In this document: piece after piece, positions 11,690 to 21,957 of the stretch
Layout: each line of letters begins with the position of its first letter
How positions within the stretch are numbered: position 1 is the first letter of the stretch
The notes under the pieces: generated by a model
What the model saw: only the letters and a program-made list of their open reading frames with translations
What the model was told of the DNA's origin: nothing
Database searches by the model: none
Position numbers and translations under genes: made by a program
Assembly (NCBI GenBank): GCA_036426205.1
Contig: CM071570.1
Location: 139,891,048 to 139,955,047, forward strand
Direction: 5' to 3'
DNA length: 64,000 nucleotides
From: Ascaphus truei
Taxonomy: Eukaryota; Chordata; Amphibia; Anura; Ascaphidae

Positions 11690-11747
11690 GGGTCCACTCT
11701 ACGCGTTTCGCCAATGGAATGGCTGGCTTCGTCAGGAGTATGGACCC
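11690..11747 (-). ncRNA. Hammerhead ribozyme-like motif
   Basis: On the minus strand the order is: stem I strand GGGTCCATACTC; core CTGACGA plus one extra A; stem II GCCA...TGGC with a short loop; GAAA; a CGCG stem III; T-A at the cleavage position; stem I closing strand GAGTGGACCC. Stem I pairs 3 + 7 bp around a two-base bulge. Self-cleaving hammerheads with a very short palindromic stem III are known from Penelope-like retroelements. The extra A between the core GA and stem II departs from the consensus, so activity is unproven. It lies in a GC-rich block (11560-11760) of a dispersed element. Confidence 0.6.
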
Positions 11748-11881
11748 TCCCCTTCTAGTGTTGCTTTATATACCCTATACAATTGCTAGTTAAATTAACC
11801 TCTGCAGTGCTGGTATAAAATCTATAAACATGGTTAGATGTATTCACAAATTCATGGTAAAAAACAGGGTAAGAGTGGGGA

Positions 11882-12100
11882 GATCTAAAATACCTCTCCA
11901 ATCAAAAAATGACATTGTATCTTTATATATTTTTTATATATTTTTCTTATCACATATAATCCTATATTAAGCTTATTTATTTATTTATTTTTTAGCCCAT
12001 ACTTCTTTGCTACCTTTTGTTTAATCGTTTTTCTCCCTCCACTTCCTATAGCCTATATCTATTAAATAATTAATTTGATTGGAGAGGTATTTTAGATATC
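11882..12100. repeat. 25-27-bp inverted repeat
   Basis: Arms 11882-11906 and 12074-12100 are complementary (core AATACCTCTCCAATCAAA) around about 165 bp of AT-rich DNA. They could be the ends of a small element or part of the larger fold-back. Confidence 0.75.
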
Positions 12101-12193
12101 TCAGGGTAAAGTCTCCGGAGCTGATACCCATTAATACCAGCACCGGACCCCCCCGGCATGCATCCGAGGCAGGATAAATGCATTTAAAGCCCA

Positions 12194-12231
12194 CTTCATT
12201 ACCTTAGCGGCTAACAGCTAAGGCAATGAAG
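12194..12231. repeat. Perfect 15-bp-arm hairpin, one mismatch
   Basis: CTTCATTACCTTAGC (12194-12208) faces GCTAAGGCAATGAAG (12217-12231) over an 8-base loop. It is followed by GGGGTTAA, as in the two other hairpins nearby. Confidence 0.75.
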
Positions 12232-12252
12232 GGGTTAACCCGCCGTGCCAGG

Positions 12253-12475
12253 TTTATTGTGGGTAGCGGGGGTAGGTGAAGGGGGTAATTGCCCCTTGTT
12301 GTTTGTTTAGGGCTTGCGGGGGGGTTGCGGGTGCACTGAACCCCTTCACGACCGTAGCAGTTACTACTGCTACGGTCATGAAGGGGTTAAGGCCTCCCGC
12401 TAACCACCCACAAGCCCTAAACAACCACCATTGGGGCTATTACCCCCTTCACCCACACCCGCTACCCACAATAAA
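12253..12475. repeat. ~223-bp imperfect palindrome
   Basis: The outer arms begin TTTATTGTGGGTAGCGGG and end in its complement CCCGCTACCCACAATAAA. They continue inward through TTGTTTAGGGCTTG/CAAGCCCTAAACAA to an inner hairpin at 12339-12389 (ACCGTAGCAGT, short loop, ACTGCTACGGT). The whole segment can fold on itself. Open frames across it are artefacts. Confidence 0.8.
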
Positions 12476-12895
12476 AAGTAATCTTATATATTATATAATC
12501 TTAATATATATAACCCCAACAACCCCTATAACCTCCTAACATACACATATATGCACATCAATGATACTATAGGCCGATGGGGGCCCTCAGGTGTTACCCG
12601 CAGGCCTGCAGTACCAATTATGTGCCCCCCCCCAAATTAATGTCAAAACACATACATACTTATAAATAAATACCCCCCCCTAACACATACAGTATAGTAA
12701 TGGCCACAATTACTATTATCCACACATGGATAATAGTGAATGTGCCCATTTTAAATACATAAACACTAATCAAAACATTAAATACATATAGTACTCACCC
12801 ATGTCCGGCTGCGATGATGAAGGCCATCCTCCTCTTCATCCTGCCCATGCCCCCTCCGCTGCTGCAAAACAGACACAAGAATAAAAACATCCCAT

Positions 12896-12946
12896 AACCC
12901 CTTAATCACCATAGCGGTTAGTAACCGCTACAGTCATTAATGGGTT
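12896..12946. repeat. Hairpin related to the 12339-12389 palindrome
   Basis: AACCCCTTAATCACCATAGC is followed by GGTTAGTAACC and the near-complement of the first arm. It has the same AACCCCTT...GGGGTT frame as the other hairpins, so it belongs to the same family. Confidence 0.75.
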
Positions 12947-13164
12947 AACCCACCCTCACCCACCACTCACGATGCCTACATACCCTCTCACACTAACCCC
13001 CCCACCCGGTGAGGCCTAACCACCCTCACCCACTACCCACAAGGGAGGCCTACCCACATACCATTGGGGAACCCCCCCCACCCCCAGTACCCACAATAAA
13101 AACAATACACAGCCCCACAATAAGCATCATTCTATTTATTAAATACATTACCCACCCCCTGTGC

Positions 13165-13318
13165 TGACACCCCAGTTCCAGCTACCTCCCGTGTTTACTC
13201 AGAGGGACCCAACAGATTCTACTGATCATGCCACTATACTGTACATATCCTACCTACATCCTGTGAGTAGGCAGCACTTAGAGGCCAAGCATCACAATCC
13301 CCCTGGGTTGAGAAAATA
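13165..13318 (-). repeat. Right arm of the large inverted repeat
   Basis: Complement of 11113-11328 with an internal deletion of about 65 bp relative to that arm. Confidence 0.85.
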
Positions 13319-14040
13319 TCGTTTGATCTTCTGGGACCAGTCAAGACAGTCCCTTCCAGAGGGTCTGAGCAGGGGGTTACAACTTATATTATACTTTCAC
13401 CATTGCACTATTTGAGTCACGATTTTCTTTGATATCACTATTTATGTGTTATATATATTCACTGTAATTTAAGTGATCACTAGCACCTAATTAGCGCCAG
13501 TTTTTTCACCAATCACGTTGTCGTAAGTATAATAAGACACTGCTACTATAAACTTGCTCAAATTTGAGCAAACATTTGGCAGAATAATTATTTCTTCTAG
13601 AAACTTACTACAGCACTTATATTTTCTGCATCTTCCTCATAATGGCCTTAATGTATATTCCCTGCATAATATTCCAAATAATTTGATCATCTCCGAGATG
13701 ATCTTATTCCTTCCTTGGGGACTCTTCCCTTGCTCCCCATTTCACTCTGCATCACAAGATTATACTGCTTCTTTCAAAACCAGAAATGTAAACCATCAAC
13801 TGCATCCCACGCCGATTGGCCAGTTCCTTTGAGCCATGGATTAGTCTCAAAGTCAGCTTCGTCCTTTCAAGGTTACAATCATTATCAAAGTTCAACAAAT
13901 AGATAACCCTTGGAGATATGGTAATAGTGACAGTGGTGCGAACCATCAACTGGTTTATCTCACACTGCTAGAGCTAAAGCCCAGAGTAGAAGAGGTTGGG
14001 TGTTCTAGTCCTGTTGGGTCTGACATCAGCACCATAGGCG
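13319..14040. other. No gene; one short palindrome
   Basis: A perfect 16-bp palindrome TGCTCAAATTTGAGCA lies at 13555-13570. The overlapping 63-92 codon frames around 13554-13949 are unsupported. Confidence 0.5.
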
Positions 14041-14398
14041 CCTAAGGCTGTGTCCAAAGAGCCTCAGCCCGCGCTCCTCCGCGCTGACGCTGAGGCTTGC
14101 CTGCCCTGTCAGCAGCGATCCCATGGACTGGCAGGCGAGCCAGCGTGTGCGATCGGGAGGCGGGGCAGTGACGTCGCTGGGCCAATAGCCCGCAACGCAC
14201 CGGCGTCAATGTCACGGCGCCGTGACGTTGACGCTATTTTGCTGTGATTGGAGGTTTTCAGCCGACAGTGCGCTGAAAAACAGCATTGGCTGTCGGCTGA
14301 AAAACCCAACTCCTCAGCACGCTTGAGGATGCCGGGGCTCAGCGCGGAGGGTCCGCACGGCTCAGCGTTTCCTGTCCTTCCATGGATGCAGCCTTAGG
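14041..14398. mobile_element. CpG-rich MITE, CCTAAGGCTG ends
   Basis: Starts CCTAAGGCTGTGTCC and ends GGATGCAGCCTTAGG, so the ends are inverted with one or two mismatches. The interior has nested hairpins (CACGGCGCCGTG; TTTTCAGCCGACAG with its complement). It belongs to the same AAGGCTG group as 17456, 22825 and 53130. The short frames on both strands are artefacts of the GC content. Confidence 0.8.
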
Positions 14399-14582
14399 AT
14401 GGTCATCTCAATATAGTTCTTATTTGCCTTTTAAGACGTGTGGGATGTGAAACATATTTCACTTAGCTATTGGCATATGTAACCCCCCCTCGTGGAATTA
14501 CTAGTGTCTACTAAAATCTCTGGATCGCAATATAAAAATGTATTTAGTCATGCGCAACATGCCAGAAAGAAGCAGTGGAACA

Positions 14583-14620
14583 GTCTCTAACGCGTTTTGT
14601 GCAATACTGCGCTTTGACAA
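14583..14620 (-). other. Degenerate hammerhead-like motif
   Basis: The minus strand reads GTCAAAGCGCAGTATTGCAC then AAAACGCGTTAGAGAC. The AACGCGTTAG tail and a GCGCAGTATTGC stem resemble the better motif at 11690, but the CTGANGA core is lost. I see a decayed relative at best. Confidence 0.3.
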
Positions 14621-14639
14621 ATATAAAAATATATTTTTG

Positions 14640-16785
14640 TATTCCAGTATCCGACTTCAACGCAGACTGGAAGCACGCCAACGCGGGACACACGATCGGA
14701 GGGTCGTGAGTACAATATTTGTGTGATTCATCACATACTCTAAGGATCCGTTTTCATTTATACATTTAGTCTAACTCCAGGAATTTTCTCCCACAAGAGG
14801 TGAGGGGATTTGGGGCTACCACCTCGTGGCGTCACAGACATCCCTTCTGGGTATACCTTGGAGTACACGTTTTGACTATTTCATTGAACATGATCATGTC
14901 TCCATTACAGACCATATTGATGTGTCCTGGACATTATTTCCAATATATTTACATAGTTCATATATAGTTTACATTTTTTTGGACTATAATTATAAACTCT
15001 GAGCACTGACATTGGGACAGCTGTTCCTTTTTTCCCCCAATACTGTATATTGTCAGCTCTAAATAGATAAATAATTGTATCTGCAAGTAAGATTTAGCCA
15101 AGAATCTGAAAGTTTTAATAGTAATTGGATTGATCCTTTGCTAAATCTCAACACTCATGAAACATATCAATTCTTTCTATCGGACATGGTCTGTAATGGT
15201 ATATTTACACTGCATGGCAGCCAAAGTCACTCAGCTCAGCAAGTGTCCTTTTCAACAGCTGCATTTCGAGCTTTGTGACCCATCAGAGCTTACCCCTTTC
15301 TACTTGCTAAATCGACAATAGTTCATTTAGCATAACGTCTTTATATCAGGGGAGGGATTCTTGCTAACCAGCTTCTGTTGGGAATGACTGTCGTATAGTG
15401 TGCGCCCATAACATGCACATGCTATGACAAACACTGGAATGAAACATGGCTTTCCGTGTCAGAGGGCCTGCCGAAACATCTGCTCTGCACGGTGTCGCAG
15501 GCTCCTTTAGTACAGCAGGATGCCCAGTCATGATTTTAAACAGTGATTTCATCTTTCCTAAAGCAGCATAAGAGAAACGTAATATTATATTGAACTTCAG
15601 AGCGTTTTTGGGTGTACAAGAACTTCCGTATTTAAGATTACAGATTTACCATGCCAAGCAAATGTATATTGTACCTGTCACTTCTGATTGAATTACTACT
15701 AGAATCCCGGTGTATTTTCAGGATGTACCTTACCTGTTACAAAAACTGAAGCCCCCCCCCCCCTCCCCTAATTGCTGCAGACAAATGCAAATGAAACTGG
15801 TAGTAAATGGAACTCAGCATCGTGGACCCTTTCCCTGTACAGCTTTGTCGGTTTTAACAACTGCATTTCGTTCGGCATTTCGCTGAAAACACCACCTGCA
15901 GCTGACAGACGCTGAGCCTGCATTTACATACCGACACACAGCTCCTTACAATATGGGGCTCTTCCACTTATTTCGCTTCATTGCACTCTTGCTTGAATAA
16001 TGGCCACATTATTGTACCGCTTTTGTGATGTCAGGAGCACGCTCTCTTACAGGACAAGGAGAGACAGCTGCCCCTCCTCAAATCGCAATTCATATGCTTG
16101 AGTTTGCATGCTCCCAGGCAAAGTGACATTGGACTTTCCCCATAACCACAAGTAAAAAAAACGGCAAACATCTTTGGGTGATGTACAGCAGTAAAGTTCA
16201 TAAATGAATACATTATTCCAACACTTACCTGACCTCCATCGAGGCTCCAAAACGCCAGAAACTGGGTTAAATGCGTCACTTTGCAAAATCACAATTGAGT
16301 GCTACCAATTGCTGCTTTTCTTCACCCCCCTTTCCCTGTGATTATACCAAAAAACACGCACAGCGTCGGCCGGAGCGACGCACCAAAACAAATAGTATGG
16401 ATCCTCGCAAAGAGCTTTTACTTACTGCGACTGTCGCGCCGCTTGCTACTGCAATGCGGGCAACAGTTGAAGCGTTTTCCAAATTTGTTTTCTGGTTGTG
16501 ACGGCCGCTTCCAACCAAAGAACAGATTTCAGCCTTGTCTCCCTTGCAGTCGTGTACGCAGAAGAATGTGCTTGTGCACACGTCGCTCTGCGACGTTGCA
16601 AATGTGACATCACAGATGCAAGCTCATGCATTGCAGTGCACTGGTATAAACGAGCCCTTATGTCATCCAAACGGCCAAATGCAAACAGGCATTAAAACTA
16701 GACTTTGGTCAAATGCCTCGAACATGAAGAAAAAAAGCATGTTTCTACGGTTTAATATTGTTTTCTTATAGCTCCTACAGTGTTT
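14640..16785. other. No gene recognised
   Basis: Mixed unique sequence with a C-rich run near 15751-15770. The short frames around 16031-16695 overlap on both strands and have no domain. Confidence 0.45.
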
Positions 16786-16996
16786 GCAGCACTGTACATA
16801 GAACTTTTGCAGGCACAAGGAGTCCATGCCCCATAGACCCTCCAATCTAATGTAATACCTGAGGCACAGCGAGATATGTGACTTGCCCAAAGTCACATGG
16901 AGCGGACACCAGAATTTGAACCAGGCTCCCCTGATCCCCAAAGTCAGTGGCATTGTTTTCAGAGTGAGTACCTTTACTCACGGAGCCGTTCCTTCA
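16786..16996 (-). mobile_element. tRNA-derived SINE (minus strand)
   Basis: Read on the minus strand it has an A-box-like GGCTCCGTGAGTAAAGG, a B-box-like GGTTCAAATTC (complement of 16913-16923), then a body with GTGACTTTGGGCAAGTCACA and a tail related to the copy at 18205-18483. The layout is that of vertebrate CORE/MIR-type SINEs. Copies at 18205 and 36010 belong to the same broad group. Confidence 0.75.
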
Positions 16997-17318
16997 GCCC
17001 GGTTTTATGCCGAGGTTAAAGGGCTGCATTGTTAATCATACATGCATTGCATTAATACAGCTTGCTTCATACATAGACCCCAAAACGTGTGTGTGTCTGT
17101 ACTGATTCTTCAGATAAGTGTATACGGAACATGACCATCTTTATTAAGGTCAGTTGGTTTCAACCCTACAGAATGCCCAGAAAAGCTAGAAAGTGTGCTT
17201 TTTATTAATGTCATTAGTCAGTACAGTACCAAAGTGATACAAATATTAAAGCCGAGTGGCATGTCTGATTTCCCCCTGAAAAGGAACATAGTGCAACATT
17301 AAACTTTAAGTGTAACCC

Positions 17319-17690
17319 AATATTTTTCAACCAGGGGTTCTAGGAAGCCTCTGGTTCCCCAGGCACCCCTAAAGTGTTCCCTGCAATTTTCTGGTCATTT
17401 GAAAATTGTACCAAGTACAGAATAATTTACAATGCATCTGATCTCAGACACGCTATAAGGCTGCACTTTTAGTGCCTGCAACAGCGGCGCGATGTCGCGT
17501 CAAAACAAATGCACTGCCGCTGTCGCGTGCGCTTATAGTAAGCGGGACAGGACGGATTGGTCGCGATCGCTGCAAGTCATCTCAATTTGATTTTTCCAGC
17601 GACCGCAGCCTCACGTCACTGTCGCCGGCACTATAAGCGTAGCCTTAGAGAGGGTTAGGGTGTCTTTTTTTAAACAAGGATTAAAACTTA
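17319..17690. mobile_element. hAT-like MITE split by a younger MITE
   Basis: The first 135 bp match the left part of the intact copy at 44659-44979 (GGTTCCCTGCAATTTTCxGG, then GAAAATTGTACCAAxTACAG). The match stops at CTGATCTCAGACACGCTA and resumes after 17647 with TTAGAGAGGGTTAGGG, exactly where the intact copy continues. The right end after about 17680 is lost. Confidence 0.8.
17456..17647. mobile_element. CpG-rich MITE nested in the hAT MITE
   Basis: Ends TAAGGCTGCACTTTTAGTGC and GGCACTATAAGCGTAGCCTTA form inverted repeats. It is closely similar to 22825-22995: both share GCGTCAAAACAAATGCA, TGGTCGCGATCGCTG-like sequence and GTCATCTCAATTTGATTTTT. The junction looks like a TWA-type target, as PIF/Harbinger transposases use, but this is uncertain. 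Confidence 0.8.
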
Positions 17691-18200
17691 CAAAAAACAA
17701 AACAAAAAACAATAGACTGTTTAATAATCAGTAACAACTAATACTTGTTAGAGCCTTAGCAGTATAAAATATGCTTCAATTATGGGAAGTACTTGGTGTA
17801 TTATGCAATCAAATATTAAATGCTAAAATCCGGAAAAGGAATGTACCGGGTATATTTCCATTTATGTTGGAGTAAGGGTTGTTTTGTGCGTGAATAAAAA
17901 TTCCTCTTTAAAAAAGTGAAAACAAAATCTGCAGCAGCCATTGAAATAGGAAAGATGCCAAAAATGTGGGTACAGGCCCGTTGTTTATTTATTCTAATTT
18001 GTTTTTTTGAGTAGCCAAATGCCATGAATGAAAACTCTATTCAGACATGTGTTGCTCACCTCGGCTGCCTATCAACAAGCCACAAAAATGTACAGTGGAC
18101 ATGAAAACACACAGTGCTCACTCCAGATTGATGGTAAAGCACAGAACTGAACCAAGGAGTTACCCTTCCATGTCTAGCCCCTTTAGTTTTGGTTGGTCTT
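17691..18200. other. No gene recognised
   Basis: AT-rich unique sequence between two repeats. Confidence 0.45.
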
Positions 18201-18204
18201 CAAA

Positions 18205-18483
18205 AGGGAGGAGTGGCTCAGTGAGTAAAGACACTGACCCTGTAAAACAATGACATGTTGTTTGAATCAGGGGAACCTGGTTCAATTCCCTGCTCCATGT
18301 GCAGTCACTTTATCTCCCTGTGCCTCAGGCACCAAAAGCATAGATAGTAAATTCATCAGGGCTGGGATGGTGTCTGTAACAATCCCATGTGCTGCGTCCC
18401 GCGCACTGTACTGTAATTGTGAAGCGCTTTGGGTCCCATTGGGTAAAAAGTGATATGAAATACACTAATAATAATAATAATAA
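18205..18483 (+). mobile_element. tRNA-derived CORE-type SINE (plus strand)
   Basis: A box TGGCTCAGTGAG at 18214-18225 and B box GGTTCAATTCC at 18279-18289 mark the internal RNA polymerase III promoter. The body CAGTCACTTTATCTCCCTGTGCCTCAGGCACC resembles the conserved core of vertebrate CORE/MIR-type SINEs in layout. The tail AGCGCTTTGGGTCCCATTGGG and a final (TAA)n at 18461-18483 fit LINE-assisted retrotransposition. Two short open frames here are chance. Confidence 0.85.
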
Positions 18484-18994
18484 TTTTAAGTCCACAAATG
18501 TTTTGGCTAAGATGGAATTAAATATAAACTGTTAAAGTTAAACTTGGAGTATGGTCTTTTTCCAACTTGATCCAATATGAAATAAATTGTTCTATGCCTA
18601 TTGTAGAAGCCACATTTTGGTTTAAGCGATTACATAACTATTTCAGAACTTAAAAATGTAGCTGGTATATTACACCTGTATGCCTTCTAAACTAAGAAGT
18701 TCATATTAGTTTCGTAGTCACAGATGAAACAAGAAAAGTAATAGACATTTCTAAAGGAAAAACATTTTGAGCTGCGTCAGTAGGACAATAGCTTTAATGC
18801 CATATTAATATGGTTGAATACCAATGTGTAAATATAGTGCCAGGTTTACATTTGATATGTAGGTTTAAGAATAGAAATGAATAGTTGAATCTTTCAAACT
18901 TTTATAGCTCAAAATTTAAAACATATCAGTTACATTTTCTAACCTGTGGGGATGCTTCGTGTATAAATAATAAGAAACTCATTTTTACTGTATA

Positions 18995-19075
18995 ACAGTT
19001 ACATAATAATATTTATATAGCACGTTTCTCCCAATGGCACTCAAAGTTCTTACAAATCAAGTCACGTGTGTGTGA
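18995..19075 (-). mobile_element. 3' tail fragment of the same SINE/LINE group
   Basis: ATTTATATAGCACGTTTCTC then CCAATGGCACTCAAAGTTCT is the complement of a tail like the one at 18420-18470. Confidence 0.6.
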
Positions 19076-19253
19076 AAACCTTCCATCATCCAGGTTGCTC
19101 TTAGAGCTGCAATCCACTCTGCTCACCATAAAAAAAGAAGTCTTTCTTTTTACATAGCAAAGTCCTGTTTCTGTACTTTTTAGCAACTAAGCAGCAAATG
19201 TTAGTTGATGAAAAGTCATCTCCCTGGGGAGGTTGAATGGGGACTGCCACGCA

Positions 19254-19657
19254 TTAAAGCTGCAGTTCAGTCAATATCCTGCATGTGTGTGTTTTTAAAT
19301 AAATCAGTTCTGTAGTAAGAAAAAATACTTTTAGCATTTTCTGTTTTTAAAAAAACAACTTTGAAAGACCAATTTTCTTGTATTCTATTTTAACAACCAT
19401 TTGCTAAGGCACTGCCCCTTCATGTCCTGTCACAAGCTCTGGCACACCCCTTTGTCAGCCCTGCCCTCCCTCTCGCACGTCAGTGCAGGAGTGCTCATGA
19501 ATATTCATGAGCTTCCACTGAGTGACAGAAGCAGAAGAAAAACATATCCCTTCACTAATGATGTCACCAAATTTCGCCGATCAATACATGGAGAACGAAT
19601 TGACCTGCAGCTATGCAGTTCTTTAGGTAAGTAGAGATTGCCCACATGAAACTATTG

Positions 19658-19688
<31 letters not shown>

Positions 19689-19707
19689 GACTGAACTGCA
19701 GCTTTAA
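19254..19707. mobile_element. TTAA-flanked MITE, complete copy
   Basis: Ends TTAAAGCTGCAGTTCAGTC (19254-19272) and GACTGAACTGCAGCTTTAA (19689-19707) are a perfect 19-bp inverted repeat including a TTAA at each end. TTAA targets are used by piggyBac-type transposases; the assignment is inference. Inside are a 20-bp perfect palindrome GCTCATGAATATTCATGAGC at 19493-19512 and a long A run at 19661-19688. A fragment of the same family is at 3600-3712, and the block TTTTTAAATAAATCAGTTCT is shared with 20015-20660. Confidence 0.85.
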
Positions 19708-19845
19708 GATAACCGAGATTGCTGTGGTAATGGGTAATGCCAGGGAAATAATGAATCCGGCAAAAAAATGAAAAGATGAAAAAAAAGAAAGAAATGGAAA
19801 AAACACAACATGAACAGGTTGTTAAGACTTCATTTGTGTTTTATG

Positions 19846-19866
19846 GGGGGCCGGGGGGGGGGGGGA
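19846..19866. repeat. Poly-G run
   Basis: G-rich homopolymer. Confidence 0.8.
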
Positions 19867-20014
19867 GATACTGCAAATTAGGTAACATCACAATTGTGGT
19901 GTAAACTACTGTATGAACCATTGAATTTTCTGCTCTTTGGACAACCTCTTCTTTGTTTCTGTTCTTTAGATGCTGGCACCACCACAACACAATGCAATAT
20001 TTTACTGATGTCTT

Positions 20015-20960
20015 AAAGGGGTAATCCAAGCAATATCCTACACGTATGCGTTTTTAAATAAATCAGTTCTGTAGTATTAGATAATGTATTAAGTATTTTT
20101 TCTAATCAACTCTTAATGCCATTTTTAATGAGTTTTATTATATGGAGCATCCTTTGATTTCTATAGCAGGTTTTTAAAGAGGCAATCCAAGCAGTTTAAA
20201 TTTAAAAAAAAAAGTGTTTTAATACATGTAGCCTTTGATTACCTTTATTGAAAACTAATTACCTAAGCTGCCGATCAATTGGTTCTCCCGTGACCATCAG
20301 CAAAATCCTGTTTCCCAGGGTTCACTACATGGCTGCCTTTAAGTTTCAAATCAACCCTTCAGTCAGTGTAACTCAGAAGCTACAATGTATTCTTATATTA
20401 TTAAATGATCACAAACAGGCAAGTGTTGCAAAGATCTTGCACTGCTGAGGAAGTGTGCTAAAGCCTGCTCTAGAAATCAAAATATGCGGTGTGTGTTAAA
20501 ACTCATTAAAAATGGCATTAAGAGTTTAATTATAAAATTAAAAAAAAAAAAAAAACTTAGGAATTATCTAATACTACAGAATGAATTAAATGTATTTATA
20601 TATATAAATAAAAAAAAAAAACACCACACATGTAGGATATGGTTTGGAATGCTTCTTTAAACACACTTTCCCAGTAATACAAGATTTTTGCAACACTTTC
20701 CTGTTTGTGATAATTTGTTGCTAATATTCCCAGCCATTGTAGCTGCAAACTGGAATAGATCATGTTACTGTAGTAATATAAGAATACATTATAGCTGCTG
20801 AGTTGCACTGACTGAAGGATTGAATGAAACGGAAAGGCAGCCATTTAGTGAACCAGGATCTTTGCTGATCAACCACGAAGAACGAATCAATTAGGTAATT
20901 CGTTTTCAATAAAAGGTAATCAAATGCTTCATATATTAAAACATACATATACACTTTTTT
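20015..20960. repeat. Interleaved inverted repeats (A-B-A'-B')
   Basis: Segment A (20015-20170) is complementary to A' (20462-20660). Segment B (20171-20460) is complementary to B' (20654-20950). Landmarks: A has AATCAGTTCTGTAGTATTAG and AATGCCATTTTTAATGAG, and their complements are in A'. B has TTCAGTCAGTGTAACTCAG and AATGTATTCTTATATTA, and their complements are in B'. A and B each start with TTAAAGxGGxAATCCAAGCA, so they may be halves of one MITE family. Long A/T runs lie at 20536-20555 and 20955-20974. Confidence 0.8.
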
Positions 20961-21665
20961 TTTTTTTTTTTTTTAAGTGCCACACACTGCCTCAAATTGT
21001 CATGGGACAATGTTACCTTCACCTATCTTTGTATAATTCCTCCCATTTCCATCTCATTGCCTCCATGTACTCGTTACATTGTTTGGTCCCTGTAGCCGCC
21101 TGCGCTTTCATCAGTGCCATAAAACTGATCATGCATTCTGCCCCTGCACTCGCGTTAGAAGCACGCCGCCAAGGGATAAGCAAGATAACCAGTTCATATA
21201 TGCTTTCCATTGTAAACATGCCTCCTGCGTTACTTGGTGCCAGCAGCGCTCGCAGCACTTTATACATAAACATTATTACGGGGGAAAAAAAAAATCCCTA
21301 TTCAGTTACAGCGCGTGATTAGATTGCTCTATTTACATTTCACACATTCATTTTATATGGGTTTACAATTTCAACATACCATTCATCAGTGTGGCGCCCC
21401 CATGATGCAGCAAACCACTACATTTGTATTCAAATATTAATATACCAAGTCGTGCTGGCACTGATCAAGGAGGGAAAATAAAGATGTCTGAGATAAAAGG
21501 GAACACGGTAATTGCTGGGAGATTTAAAGGTCCAATGATCCATATAACCGACCCATACAAATTGAAGAGAGGTGAACTCTGGTTAAGAGACACTGCTCTG
21601 AACCAAGTAACAAACAGTATTCAACCCGCACTTACAGAAGTTAAACTATCTGCCTACATTTCAAG
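20961..21665. other. No gene recognised
   Basis: A 20-base T run, then mixed sequence. Frames of 79-132 codons on both strands near 20924-21322 overlap and have no domain. Confidence 0.45.
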
Positions 21666-21666
21666 T

Positions 21667-21957
21667 ACAGGAGGGCCCCGGGGTATACGGTGGGTTGCGT
21701 TCCAGGGGCCCGCCGTATAGTGAAAATCTTTTTCAGTTCTCTGCATGCGCAAACCGGCATTTTCGCCGTTCTGCGCATGCGTAGTCTATGGTCTGTGCGC
21801 GCAAACTACTGTATGCGCACGCACACTACGGTCTGCGCATGCACGCCGGGCGCAACCACCCGTTCTGCGCACGCGCAACTTTTGATCCAACATGGCGGCC
21901 CCCTTCTCGGTGCCGCCATATCGGCGGATCGCCGAAAAGCAGGGCACTGCTATACCA
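21667..21957. mobile_element. CpG-rich non-autonomous DNA element, probable
   Basis: It starts ACAGGAGGGCCCCGGGGTAT, then has GGTGGGTTGCGTTCCAGGGG with its partial complement CCCGCCGTATAGTG. TGCGCATGC-type motifs recur five or more times. This GC block in AT-rich surroundings looks like a pogo/Tigger-type MITE left end. The right end near 21950 is uncertain. Confidence 0.5.

Noticed and set aside
12194..12946. GC hairpins resembling bacterial terminators
   Set aside because: The setting is eukaryotic repeat DNA; the hairpins are parts of palindromic elements.
18214..18289. A and B boxes that could mark a tRNA gene
   Set aside because: No cloverleaf closes and the downstream body and (TAA)n tail show a SINE.
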